Source of the DNA: Dastarcus helophoroides
Lineage: Eukaryota > Arthropoda > Insecta > Coleoptera > Bothrideridae
Length of the DNA: 64,000 nucleotides
NCBI GenBank assembly: GCA_028583605.1
Contig: CM053327.1
Coordinates: forward strand, 29,686,626-29,750,625
Direction: 5' to 3'
Shown: positions 1-10,421 of the stretch, piece after piece
Numbering within the stretch: the stretch's first letter is position 1
Layout of the letters: the number at the start of each line of letters is the position of its first letter
Made by a program: the position numbers and the translations under genes
The notes under the pieces: model-generated
The model's database searches: none
What the model saw: the letters and a program-made list of their open reading frames with translations, nothing else
What the model was told of the DNA's origin: nothing

Positions 1-1281
1 ACCCCTAAGGGTAAAATAATCCTTTTGTAGACCTTTGTATTATTATTTATTTAAATAAACCCATACTTTTTTATATAGAAATTTGATGCTAGTTTTAGTA
101 TACAATACAAATTGTAAAAGGAATTCTCTAAAAATTATGTGTTCCGCTTTAGGCTCATTATTGTCTTAAGGGGATCATTTTGGGCCACTCTCCCCTATAT
201 TTCTTCGTCGAAATACAAATTAAAATCTAGTGTAAAAAAATCCAGTTTAACTCACAATTCGGAGAAAATACTCAAAAGCCTCAAAATTTATGTAAAAATC
301 TGCATTTTACTCATAACATTTTGACTTTAAACTGAAATATTGGAGTTTTTTATCGAAATATTCCTTGAAACTTTAAAATCTCGCAAAGTCGAAGTCTTAC
401 AAATTAATTTAATTTTGTTATTTGGACCTATTTGCAAACGAAATAGTACAAATACTGAAAAAAAATTAATGTCCATCTTTATCTTTATTCTTTTTGTACT
501 CTACCAAGAGTGTGAAAGTCTAATAAGTTAAAAAGTCTTGGATGCTTTCCAAAATATATAAATTGTTCGCTTACCATTAGCTTGGTTCCATCGATTTGTT
601 GATCTTTGAAAATATGACACCACTTATCATATCCATTCTGGAAGGAAGTTTGTAAGATATTCAATACAAATCAGCATACATACCTCGGTGAAATGAAACA
701 ATACTTACAGTTTGCAAACATTGTATAATCTCATTACAATTAAGTTGTTCCAATAGAACATTATTAAAGTAATTTTGCCTTTCCATTTTAAAACGATGTC
801 AATTTTGATTCATAAGTTTGTTTATCTCTATGCGTATCTTATCGATCCATATTCGTAGCGAATTAAAAATAAAAATGTTAGCTGATAAATTGTGGCATAA
901 TTGCGATAAAGTTTAATTTACACATATATTGTGAATGTCATTTTTTTAAAATCACCATTTGAGAAAAAGTCCATGCCTATGGCGATTCATATGAGAATAT
1001 TACCCCGACAAACCCAAAATGCAACCCAATCCTAACTAATTATAAACGCGCTTTTTACGACTCAACTACTAAAACGAATTAGACGAAAATTGATGTAGAA
1101 GTACCTTGTGTGCGGGATCGTTAGTAGGATACGTTTTATACGGAAAAACTCTTACAATTACAATTAGTCCCAATATTATACCTAAAATAAAGAAATAAAT
1201 AACCTTTCTTTATTTTCTAGGTAAATACACACGATAGGGTACAACTTTATGTAGATGGAAACTTGCTAGACAGTTAAATAT
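1..1281. other. AT-rich flank, no gene recognised
   Basis: The stretch left of the gypsy element is AT-rich. The short open frames near 139-531 have low-complexity, Ile/Leu/Lys/Phe-rich translations with no motif I recognise, so I read them as chance. No RNA gene or transposon end was identified before the left LTR. Confidence 0.5.
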
Positions 1282-1522
1282 TGTAGGTTTCGGAAAAATA
1301 TCTGAGTCCGTTTTAAAATAGAAAATATATTAAACTAAAATATAAAAGGAGATATCAATAACTAAATATAAAAATTGAAGTCATCAACGTCTTAAAAGTT
1401 CGTCTTCGTTTTTCGCGTCTTTTTTAACAACTGTCCCACGGTCACCACACAACAACCCTCGAACCCGAACCCAATTCGAAACACAATCACTTAAGGATGC
1501 CAGTGGCGGTTCGTTCCCTACA
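1282..1522 (-). repeat. 3' LTR of the gypsy element
   Basis: It is nearly identical to 5538-5772, with TG...CA termini and an ATAT target duplication just outside. Relative to the element's orientation this is the downstream LTR. It differs from its partner by a 6-bp indel and scattered substitutions. Confidence 0.93.
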
Positions 1523-1850
1523 TTCGGCCATCCTACGTATCATCCGCCTCGGATGATGAACAGTTTGGCCAACGCTTCATATATAGGGCACAAGTCGTTG
1601 ATTTCGTTGGATATAGCCACGCAAACTTCGTAAATCCATCAATTACCGCTAAAATGTAGTTGTAATTTTTGTTAGTGGATTCAAGAGGTCCTAAGTGATC
1701 CATGTGGTAAGTATGGAGGGGAAATTCTGTTTTATGCAGCGGATGTAGGAATCCGTCTTGTTTGCCGGCCTTCTTGTTAGCTAGGATACATTTGATACAA
1801 TTTTTTATGTATCTATCTACTTTTTCTTTTAAATTAAGAATGTATTATTC
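1523..1850 (-). pseudogene. Gypsy integrase, truncated fragment
   Basis: Read on the minus strand, this continues from the HHCC zinc-binding region (Cys-x2-Cys in IKCILANK context) into the start of the catalytic core. It shows the first acidic residue in a YHMDHLGPL context and an AVIDGFTKF segment typical of gypsy integrases. The frame breaks by about 1560, and the second Asp and the Glu of the DDE triad are absent before the LTR begins. An internal deletion has therefore removed most of the core and the C-terminal domain. Identity as a gypsy integrase is clear from these motifs; function is excluded. Confidence 0.8.
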
Positions 1851-2757
1851 TCACCACCTGATTTCTTCTTTTGTTCTTCTAGCAGCAAAATGACCTCTTT
1901 CATGAGCCAGTCTGATAATATCATTTTGTAAGGCTTTAGGGACTACTATAAGTTCCTGTCCATCTGCAAACTTGTAAAGTAGATCTCGTCTGATACACAA
2001 GTCTTCATATAGTTGCTGTTTAAGTATTTCTTTTATAACCTTCAGCTCCTCGTCGTTCTCCTGAGCGTCTTTTAGTCTTGAAATAATGCTTTCAATTTCT
2101 ATGGTCATAATTGGATGTCGGCTTAAGGCGTCGACATGACGCATCTTTGCTCCGGACCTGTGCTCTACGGTGCAATCGAAATCACTTAAATATAATGCCC
2201 ATCTAGCAATGTGTGATGTTAAATTCCTTTTTGACACGGTTTGCTGGAGCGCAACGCAATCTGTGACTATTTTGAATTTAATTCCTAAAAGATAAGTCCT
2301 AAATTTTTTCAATGTGTGAATTACTGCTAGTACCTCCAAATCATAGCTACAGTAGTTCCTTTCTGCGGGTGTAGTTTTACGACTGGTATAACATGTTGGG
2401 TGAAATTTTAAATCTTTGGGGTTTTTCTGCATTAGGATTCCGGCGCAACCATCTATGCTTGCGTCTGTATGAACTTCTGTTTCATATTTGGCATTATAAA
2501 TTTGTAATACTGGTGCTTCTGTTAGAGCACTCTTTAATTTCTCGAAGGAACTTCGTTGTTCGAGATTGAATTTAAACTTGACGTCTTTCTTCGTTAAATC
2601 ACTGAGTGGTTTCGATATAATGGAATAATTCAAAATAAACTTGCTGAAATAGCCTGTGATACCTAAAAAGCTTTGTACTTGCTTGAGATTCCTTCGTTCT
2701 GGGTAATGTTCAACTGCCTTAGTCTTCGTGGTTGATGGGAACCATCTTCCATCTTCA
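1851..2757 (-). pseudogene. Gypsy RT connection, RNase H and integrase zinc head
   Basis: A long open minus-strand frame begins in the RT connection (QSFLGITGYFSKFI context), continues through RNase H, and enters the integrase zinc finger. The RNase H motifs are visible: a first Asp in VHTDASIDG, a Glu in LEVLAV, a third Asp in KIVTDC, and the HVDALSR box. The last residues (HERGHFAARRTKEEIRW) are the His-His half of the HHCC finger. At its upstream end a one-base shift near 2755 separates it from the polymerase frame, so it is part of a broken pol polyprotein rather than a separate gene. This is the best-preserved part of the element. Confidence 0.88.
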
Positions 2758-3300
2758 ATAATGTCCTAGAAATTCGATGGATGATTTCAAAAATGAACAC
2801 TTCTTCCAATTCCATTCTGGTCCGTATTCTTGAGCGACTTTAAAAACTTTCTCTGGATGACTAACTGTTTCATCCTCTGATTTCGCAAGCACAATAACAT
2901 CATCCGTTATACCAAAATTTTTTCAGTGCTTATCAAACGTCGAAAAATAGAGTTGAAATATCTTTGGAAAACTGCAGGACTATTGCAAAGACCAAACGGT
3001 ACCTTTTTAAAGCAATACTGGCCATTATGTATAACAAATGAGGTGTACTCCCTGCTCTCTGCTGCAACTGGTACGTGGAAAAATCCATTTTTCAGAGCAA
3101 GAGTGCTGAACACCTTGGTTTCGCTGAGTCGATCTAATAGTTCTTCTATTAAAGGCAAAGGGTATCTGTCCTTAACAATCTGTGTGTTCACTCTTCTATA
3201 GTCGATGCAATGCGATACGATCCATTTTTCTTCTTGACGACTACGACTGGACTCGCCCACTCCGAATAACTCGGTTCTATAATTCCATCGTCTAGCCATT
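2758..3300 (-). pseudogene. Gypsy reverse transcriptase palm, broken
   Basis: The polymerase core is recognisable from IDYRRVNTQIVKDRYPLP, the FSTL-ALKNGFFHV motif A region and the VPFGLCNSPAVFQR motif B region. Motif A reads LALKNG where active gypsy enzymes have LDLKNG, so a catalytic Asp is lost. At the YxDD box near 2905 the frame is interrupted: DDVIVLAKS is present but out of frame with what precedes it. A second frameshift near 3220 separates this part from the upstream protease/RT N-terminal frame. The gene is dead on several independent counts. Confidence 0.88.
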
Positions 3301-4062
3301 CTTCTACTTGTTTCTCCACAAATTCTTTCTCTACAAGTGGTAATCTTCTTGGCGAACAGTTAACCGGTTTAGCGTCTTCGTGCAGTGTAATTTTCATTTG
3401 GATTTTGATTTCTTTAGGACCTTCAGGTTGATAGCTGGCAACTATGTCTTTAATTTGAGATGGAAAATCTATTTCTGGTTCGGCGTCTTTTTCGATTGGG
3501 ATTTTCGTTACAGTTTTTATCGGATCAACCTTCTTCAGGGTTATTCCCTTTGAATTAATCGTTAACTCGCTTTGGTCGATTAGTTCGTTTCCGATAATTA
3601 GCTTTATTCGCATCCTGTCTTCTGGGACGACGTGAATATTAACGAGATATCCTTCCTGATCAACTAACAACACATCATCAAAACATCCTAAATTTCTGGT
3701 TGACTTATTACCAAATCCAACTAACGAAAGAGTTGAGTTTCTTAATGGTGGGCTACCAATTTCCGCATAGGCGTCTTCTCTTATTAGGTTAACGTCACTA
3801 CCAGTGTCAATCAGGGCTGAGAATATACGTCCTTTGAGTTCGACCAGTTTTGATTTCTTTGACTTCAGGGTGGATATTTCATTTACTGTTGCTTCTTTAG
3901 GTCTGGTACCGCTTGTCTTGTTTTGCGGCTTGAAAGATGAAGCGATGTGCCCAAACTGGTTCCATTTGAAACATTTAGTCCCCTGACTTTTCTTCTGGCA
4001 TTCGGATGACCTGTGTCCTTTGTCGCCACAATTGTAACATCATATAATGGCGTTGTTTTGTG
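3188..4062 (-). pseudogene. Gypsy zinc knuckle, protease and RT N-terminus
   Basis: On the minus strand this frame opens after a TGA near 4060. It runs through a CCHC knuckle (CYNCGDKGHRSSEC), a second knuckle with damaged ligands (Cys to Trp and Cys to Phe), the aspartic protease active site ALIDTGSDVNLI, and a linker. It ends in the N-terminal part of the reverse transcriptase (WLDDGIIEPSYSEWASPVV). The protease D-T-G triad is intact. The frame ends at 3188 after a shift into unrelated residues, while the polymerase continues in another frame. Confidence 0.85.
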
Positions 4063-5048
4063 CTTTTTTGTCACTAGTCATTTTGAAGCTCGTGTTTTCT
4101 TTTTGGCTGTAATGAGCTTCAGTCAATATCTTCGACCTCATAATTTGGTATATTTGTAACTTTTTTAAAAATTCTTTTAGTGACCTCGCCCCATACAAAA
4201 TAGATTTATGACTGATGTCATCGATTATACCGTCTATGACATACTGTATAAGGGCCTGGTATTCTATCATCCCTCTGCTAGCAATATCTTTCATAATTAA
4301 AGAGTACTGCTGCACATTTTCATCCTTACGTTTCTTCCTTTGCCTCAATGTCTCATGTAATTTTGCACTATTCAACTTTGGTGCAAATTCTTCCTTTAAC
4401 GCCTTCTTCAGCTTTGACCAAGAATGTATACCCTTTTCTCCTTGTATATAGAGCTTGGCTAGTCCGTGCAGACATTTATTAGCAAATATAAATTATTGTA
4501 TTTCTGACCATCCTAGCAGTTCAAAATGTTCTTCTATATCGTCTCTCCATCTAATTATCGAGTAGTTATCTTCGCCGCAACATTTGTGTATTGACTCTTC
4601 TACATCTTTAAAGGACATCCCAAATTTTGGGGCTGATGACTTTCGAATTATGATACTTGTGTCCTCTTTAGAGTTGCTTTTTTCTGGAACGTCTTCTTCC
4701 TCTTCTTCCTCTTCTTCGTGTGATGGTGTGTTTCAATGATTGCAAATCCCCTAGATTCGTATAGATTCGGCTAAATAATTCTCATTCCTCTCCACTGCAA
4801 TCTAGGTGTAAAAGACTGCAAATTAGAATTAAGTCTCTATCATTTAAATTGTTCTTTACGTAAGTTAATTTTTGTTTGTATTCAACAGAGTCTTTGTAGG
4901 AAGCAAATCCTTGATACTCCCTTAATCGCTTTCTATTCATTCTAACACCATCGTCTTCAAAAATAAACTTATGAAGAGCTCGAATTTGTGTGACAGGAAC
5001 TGTTCTTATACAGTCGGCAATACAAGGAATTCCACCTAAGTTTTCCAT
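4040..5048 (-). pseudogene. Gypsy gag, broken
   Basis: The minus-strand frame starting at the ATG at 5048 gives an 88-residue N-terminal gag piece. The following region contains a Glu-rich acidic tract (from the GAA/GAG-type repeat at about 4688-4716). Then comes a retrotransposon-gag-like helical segment (KLHETLRQRKKRKDENVQQ in the 4040-4375 frame) leading toward the zinc knuckles. Stops and shifts near 4780, 4490 and 4060 break the frame. Its position just inside the 5' LTR and ahead of the knuckles supports gag. Confidence 0.75.
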
Positions 5049-5514
5049 ATTTATTCAAAATTTAACACTATTTCCAATAAAATCTTTCTTATTAAAATTG
5101 ACTGTCTGATTAATTAATCTAATTCTGCTCCAAATCTGTATTACTTCTACTTAAAGTGAATGGAACGGACTCACCAGTAATTTATATTGTCATCGGATAA
5201 AAAGGTACGCCACTGTCAGCTTGGATTGTTGCACTTGTTCCGTCTTTTACCCTGGGTACTTCGCACGAAATTTACCCACAACTTTCGCCAAGCCTATTGC
5301 AGAACGCGGACACTTTTTACCATCTGCTTTTCTTTAAAGCGCACCCAGTTACTTATTTTTAAATTGTTTTTCGTGTAGTCACTAAAAAATGTTTTCCATA
5401 CATAGTTTAGGATCACAATATCGCAATGCAATTTATTGCTTTCAATTCACTTCACCTATCTTCACTTTATTACTTTTGAATTCGTCCTCACTTTATCGCT
5501 TTTCACTTGACTCT

Positions 5515-5532
5515 ATCCCGGTTGAGCCCCCA
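5515..5532 (-). other. Gypsy primer-binding site, tRNA-Pro-like
   Basis: Immediately inside the 5' LTR the minus strand reads TGGGGGCTCAACCGGGAT, ending six bases from the LTR edge. From general knowledge, the tRNA-Pro primer-binding site of many retroelements is TGGGGGCTCGTCCGGGAT, which differs at two positions. The primer assignment is therefore likely but not certain. Confidence 0.6.
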
Positions 5533-5537
5533 AATTT

Positions 5538-5772
5538 TGTAGGTTTCGGAAAAATATCCGAGTCCGTTTTAAAGTAGAAAATATGTTAAACTAAAATATA
5601 AAAGAAGATATCAATAACTAAATATAAAAATTGAGTTCATCAACGTCTTAAAAGTTCGTCTTCGTTTTTTGCGTCTTTTTTAACAACTGTGTCACGGTCA
5701 CCACACAACAACCCTCGAACCCAACTCGAAACACAACTACTTAAGGATGCCAGTGGCGGTTCGTTCCCTACA
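5538..5772 (-). repeat. 5' LTR of the gypsy element
   Basis: It pairs with 1282-1522 and has the same TGTAGG...CCTACA termini. On the minus strand it precedes the primer-binding site and gag, so it is the promoter-bearing LTR of this insertion. Confidence 0.93.
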
Positions 5773-5872
5773 ATATTACATATGATTGCATCAACGAGTT
5801 TGGACAAAACATCATTCTGCAACCTACACTAAATCTTTAAAGCTATGTTTATCTAAATTGGTGAGGTTAGAA

Positions 5873-6615
5873 TTGTTAGAATTGTGGAAATTTCAAAGGC
5901 CTTCGACGGAGTCTGGGATCAATCTCTTTTCGCCAAATTAACATCTTATGGTCTTCCTCCAGGACTCTGTCATTTGATATCCAATTTTCTCGCTGACAGA
6001 TCTCTTTAGGTCGTCGTCGATGGCATCTTATCCGAGACATTTGCAATTAATGTAGGGGTGCCTCAGGGGTCTGCCTTGTCTCCTACTCTGTTTCTGTTAC
6101 ACATAAATGATCTCTTAGCTTCAATTTCCAATCCTGTATACAGCTACGCAGGTGATAGTAGCCTGGTGTCATATTTTTTCTCCGACAAACTATTACCCGT
6201 CGCTCCTTCAGATCGACTAAGGGAACAGCAGATACAGATGATTAATCGGGATATCAAAATCATTCTGGAATAGGATAAGAAAAATGTGGTCGACTTAAAC
6301 GCTTCAAAAACTGAGGCCGCGTTTTTCTCTAAAAAAACATCAAGGTATAATGCAACAAACATACTAATGGACGGTAAAATCCTCCCGATGGGATCTAATC
6401 TGTTTATCCTATCTATGCGAGCACCAATTTCTCTTGAGACGATCATGTGCTCGCCATTGCCAAGTCCGTCTTTCAGAAGCTACGTTTTATTTTCAGAGCT
6501 AAAAAGTTCTACTTGACATCTCATCAGCTACTCACACTATACAAAGCTCAAGTTAGGCCAACACTAGCCAATAGTGTTCTCATGTTTGACGTTCGTCCCG
6601 AAAACACACTTTAGC
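5873..6615 (+). pseudogene. CR1/Jockey-like LINE reverse transcriptase fragment
   Basis: The plus strand encodes part of a non-LTR reverse transcriptase: an EISKAFDGVWDQSL motif A region, then [20 protein letters not shown] (motif B), then YAGDSS where active enzymes have YADD. It continues into the thumb (NASKTEAAFFSKKTS) before stopping at 6615 in a segment that matches the PKHTL region of the other two copies. In-frame stops occur near 6007 and 6272. The same family is present on the minus strand at 14052-14688 and 44294-45515. The catalytic Asp to Gly change and the stops mark it as dead. The 5' end is missing. Confidence 0.88.
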
Positions 6616-6949
6616 TTTTTAAAACAATCGATTTTTGGATCGATGCGAATCGTGAGCAAAAGTATCGATTCCCGATAAAATTGGGTGCTAAAAGATCGAT
6701 TTCCAATTAATCGCCTTGTTGGTGAAATTTGTAAACATTTCTAAGAAAAGAAAAATTAAATAATAATAAATATAAATAATAAATAAATTGGCGAGTTTAA
6801 TTTTGAAAGTTTTTTTCTTGGGTTTTAAAGACTAATATTTATATTTTAATTACTTATTCCTAATTAGAAAAGTCCGATACATATTTATCTTCTGCTTTAT
6901 TTTTTATTTATGTATCTTTGGGCATTAATTTATAAAAATATATTTAGAA

Positions 6950-9186
6950 ATATGAAGTTTAAACTGAAAATTACGAGATTAAAGTGGAAATTCCTACTTC
7001 ATTTTCCAAATTTCGACCTTTTTGAAAAAGTTTTATAGTTAAAGTCGAAATTTCGGCTTTAATCTCGAAATTTCAACTTTTCTTTTCACGAAATTTCAAG
7101 ATAAGTCGAAATTTCTTATTCTATGGTTAAATTAGGTAGATGACAGTTAAACCCCACCAACCCTTAGAATATAAGACTATGTTCTAAACACCAACTTACA
7201 ATTTAATGTTGACACTTAGCAGTAGGGTACGTTCAGTAAATTTAATTTTTTATTACCCAAAATTTCGACTTTTCTCTTAAAATTTCAAAGTTAAAGTATA
7301 TAATTTTCGAGAAAAAAGTCGAAATTTCGAGTTCAAAGACAACATTTAATAAAAGCGTAAAAAGGACATTGATTTAAAAAATATTTTTAGAGATTTCGAG
7401 TTTTTTCTCGAAATTTCGATTTTTTTTTCGAAATTTCGACTTTTTTTCCCGAAATGTCGACTTTAATCTAGAAATTTCGGATTTAAATTCGAAATTTCCG
7501 CTTTAAACTCAAAATTTCGTTTTTACACTCAAAATTTCTACTTTTTTTTTGAAAATTCAACTTTTTTCCGAGATTAATGTCAAAATTTCGACTTTAATCT
7601 TGAATTTTCGACTTTGATATCGAATTTTCTCTCGAAATTTCGAGAATAAGTCGCTCTATAATAAGCACATTCTATGGTTAAATTAGGCAGATGACGGTTA
7701 CATCCCACTACTCTCCTTCCCCAACAATCTTGACAGTTGGTAGTAGGGTGCGTTTAATATTTGCTATTTTTAATCAGCAAATTTAGGTCTTTTTTTAAAA
7801 ATTTCGAGATTAAAGTGGAAATTTCGAGAAAAAAGTTGAAATTTCGAGAAAAAGGTCGAAATTCCACGATTAGGATTAAAATTTCGAGAAAAAAGTCAAA
7901 ATTTCGAGAAAATGAGTCGAAATTTGAGAAAAAAGTCGAAATTTGTAGAAAATAATTAAAATTTTGAGTTTAAAGTCGAAATTTCGAGATAAATGTGAAA
8001 AATTCGGTATTAAGGTCAAAATTTCGAAAAAAAATATGAAATTTCCAGAAAAAAGTCTAACTTTTCAGATTAAGGTAGAAAGTCGATATTTCGAAAGACG
8101 AACTTTCGAAAAAAGGTCGAAATTTTGACTTTAAAGGCAACATTTCCAGAAAAATGTCGAAATTTCGACATTAAGGTCAAAAATTCGAAAAAAAAGTTGA
8201 AATTTGAGAAATATATACGAAATTTTGCAAAAAAGGTTGTAATTTCAAGAAAAGAGTCGAAAGTTTGAGAAAAAAAATCGAAAGTTGTCAAAATTTCAGA
8301 AAAAAGTCGAAATTTCGAGATGAAAAATGAAATTTGAGAAGAAAAGTCGAAATTTCTAAAAATAACATTATTTTTAATCGATGTCTTTTCTACGCCTTTG
8401 TAACTTTTCGAAAAAGTTAAAATTTCCAGAAAAAAGTCGAAATTTCCAGAAAAAAGTCAAACTTTCCAGAAAATTTGAAATTTAAGAAAAAAGACGAAAT
8501 TTTGAAAAAAAATTCGAAATTTCGAGATAAATGAAATTTCGATATTAAGGTCAAAATTTCGAGAAAAAAGTCGAAATTTCGAAATTTTTCGAGAAAAGTC
8601 AAAATTTGAGAAAAAAGTCAAGATTTCGAGAAAAAAGTCGAGATTTCAAGCAAAAAGTAGAAATTTTTCGAAAAAAAAGTCGAAATTTGGAGAAAAAAGT
8701 CGAAATTTCGAGAAAAATATCCAAATGTCGATATTCAGGTCAAAGTTTCGAGAAAAAAGTCGAAGTTTGAGAAAAAAACGAAGTTTTGAGAAGGTAAAAA
8801 TTTTGAGGAAAAAAATCGAAATTTGAGAAAAAATCAAAATTTCCAAAGTTCGAAAAAGTTGAAATTTTCAGAAAAAAGTCGAAATTTCCAGAAAAAGTCG
8901 AAATTTTGAGAAAAAGTCGAAATTTGAGAAAAAAGTCAAAACTTGAGATAAAAGAGGAAGTTTGGGAAAAAAAGTCGAAAATTCTAAAAATAACATTTTT
9001 TTAATCGAAATTTGAGAGAAAAATCAAAATTTCGAGAAAAAATTTGAAATTTTGAGAAAAAAAATTCGAAAAAGTTGAAATTTCCAGAAAAAAGTCGAAA
9101 TTTCCAGAAAAAAGTCGAATTTTGAGAAAAAAGTCCAAATTTAAGGAAAAATCGAAATTTTGAGAAAAAAAAGTCGAAATTTTGAG
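6950..9186. repeat. AAATTTCG-type tandem array
   Basis: This is a dense array of diverged ~18-22-bp units built on GTCGAAATTTCGAG plus A-runs. From about 6950 to 7660 the units read mostly in the T-rich orientation; from about 7770 to 9186 they read in the A-rich orientation. Two short islands (about 7120-7250 and 7660-7770) share a 'gttaaattagg(c/t)agatgacggtta' type segment and look like a duplicated spacer. Short open frames here translate to Phe/Lys-rich repeats and are not genes. Confidence 0.85.
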
Positions 9187-9262
9187 AGTTTCTGCATCCT
9201 AGTCGCACTGCTTTGAAGGCATAAAGGGGTTGCCCTTTGCGAGTGGATTAAACTTTAAAAAA
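9187..9262 (+). repeat. 3' tail of the CR1/Jockey-like LINE
   Basis: A segment containing GCCCTTTGCGAGTGGATTAA matches, in opposite orientation, the 3' ends at 14052-14110 and 44294-44350. It may be the detached tail of the 5873-6615 copy, with the repeat array and a deletion of about 360 bp of LINE sequence between them. Confidence 0.7.
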
Positions 9263-9740
9263 ATATTATCAGGGAATGATGTATTATCAAATTAATGTAG
9301 ATTTAATTATTTTTTCCCAACTGACGTTGAATCAGAGGGTTTTTAATTTTGTAAAAAATCTTAGGTCCAAGGTCAGGTGATTTTGATCTCCCTTCATCAT
9401 GGCGGCGCTGGAGAGAGGCGATGAAAAATATAAAAGACCCCCAGAAATGAATCCTTATATACATTTTGTACCTACAAGTCTCTTCACAGAAAATTGTAAT
9501 ATAATTTTCTAAATAAATAACAGAAAATTTTTCGATAACTTTTACTGTTAAATTTTCCTTGAAAATTCTATTTTATTTACTATTCGTTTAATTGTTCATT
9601 TCTCTTTTAATTATGCAGACAAAGCCTCCACAGGTATACTGATACTATCCAATTTACAAATAAAAGATATTTTGAGCGTTTTCATAGCAAAATGTGAAAA
9701 CAAACATTTTCGGGTCAGGTGTTAAAAAAAGAGTTAAAAA
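9263..9740. other. Unassigned unique stretch
   Basis: No homology recognised. It contains a 37-codon open frame (9399-9512) starting in a GC-rich ATGGCGGCG context, and an AATAAA at about 9512. A run of poly-A signals alone is not meaningful in DNA this AT-rich. Confidence 0.3.
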
Positions 9741-9960
9741 GAATGTAAAGCATTGAAACCGGAAGGCGGGGTCACCTGTTATTGGCGCTAGTGGACCCCC
9801 TGCGGACCAATTGGACTTCCGGTTACCTTATTAGATTGCGCACAATCGCTCCTGCTGCTCTACGTTTCTCCTGCTGCCGCTTGCTGCATCACTTTGCGTC
9901 TTATCAATTATGCAGGATATCGAAAGGGGAGAACTGTAATTTACGTTCTTCGTAGTTGAC
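9740..9960. promoter_or_regulatory. GC-rich island with paired ETS sites, promoter-like
   Basis: Within AT-rich surroundings this island carries ACCGGAAG at 9758-9765 and its exact inverse CTTCCGGT at 9816-9823. The sequence between them includes a GGCGGGG GC box, a CACCTG E-box and ATTGG/CCAATTGG (CCAAT-type) elements. ACCGGAAG is a consensus ETS binding site. The island lies 7.6 kb upstream of the ETS gene's start codon, so it could be a distal promoter, an autoregulatory element or the promoter of an unseen transcript. This is inference from motifs only. Confidence 0.35.
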
Positions 9961-10170
9961 TACAAACGATACGATGTGCACTCAAATCTGAAAATGATCA
10001 GCTTTTTTTGCAACTTCATATACAGGATGTTTAATATGGGAAGCTCCAAAAGCATTTTTTAAACTTCGATTTAAACCCCTGCGAGTATGCTACAGGCTGA
10101 GAAATGTTGGAGTCAATCGTGTGTTTCGTTCGCCTGCAGACCATTTTTCAACCCTAAATTTAGATTTTTT

Positions 10171-10421
10171 TTGGTGGAATGGATTGGTCCTTGGTTATTT
10201 TCAAAAATTGAAATACAAATCTTGACCCCTGGAACTCGGAAATATAAAAAAAACAAAGCAAAGTTTGCTCTTGCGCCTTTCGATAGCCAAGCAATCATCT
10301 TCAGAGATATACTCAGAATGTTAGCAACCTTTGTTGTGTTTTTTAATATTTCTTGGTTTCAGGAGACAAGATTTGTATTTTAATTTCTGAAGATAACCAA
10401 GGACCCGTCCATTCCACCAAA
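10171..10421. repeat. Foldback family A, copy with both arms
   Basis: The left arm begins GGTGGAATGGATTGGTCCTT and the right arm ends with its inverse, ATTCCACC. Each arm also contains the 'cttggttatcttcaaaaattgaaatacaaatcttg' type segment and a 'ttaaaaaacacaac' type segment. The left arm carries a diverged CTGAAGA-hairpin-GAAA motif on the minus strand (10270-10305). A further arm fragment of the same family lies at 10470-10521. Confidence 0.8.

Larger units (their letters stand above)
1282..5772 (-). mobile_element. Ty3/gypsy LTR retrotransposon, decayed, minus strand
   Basis: This is a complete-ended but coding-dead Ty3/gypsy element. Two LTRs of 241 and 235 bp begin TGTAGG and end CCTACA. 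They are flanked by a 4-bp direct duplication (ATAT at 1278-1281 and 5773-5776), as expected of gypsy integration. The order on the minus strand is 5' LTR, primer-binding site, gag, protease, reverse transcriptase, RNase H and a truncated integrase, then the 3' LTR. The interior is only about 4.0 kb because most of the integrase core is missing. The LTRs differ by about a dozen substitutions and one 6-bp indel over about 235 bp, so the insertion is not recent. Frameshifts and stops in gag, reverse transcriptase and integrase rule out autonomous function. Confidence 0.93.

Noticed and set aside
2926..3201. Plus-strand frames across the gypsy element
   Set aside because: They are antisense shadows of the reverse transcriptase on the minus strand.
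6950..9186. Regular short repeats resembling a CRISPR array
   Set aside because: There are no unique spacers of constant length, the units are diverged and continuous, and the context is eukaryotic.
7761..9208. Many Phe/Lys-rich open frames on both strands
   Set aside because: They are translations of the AAATTTCG array; frames arise because the units lack stop codons in some phases.
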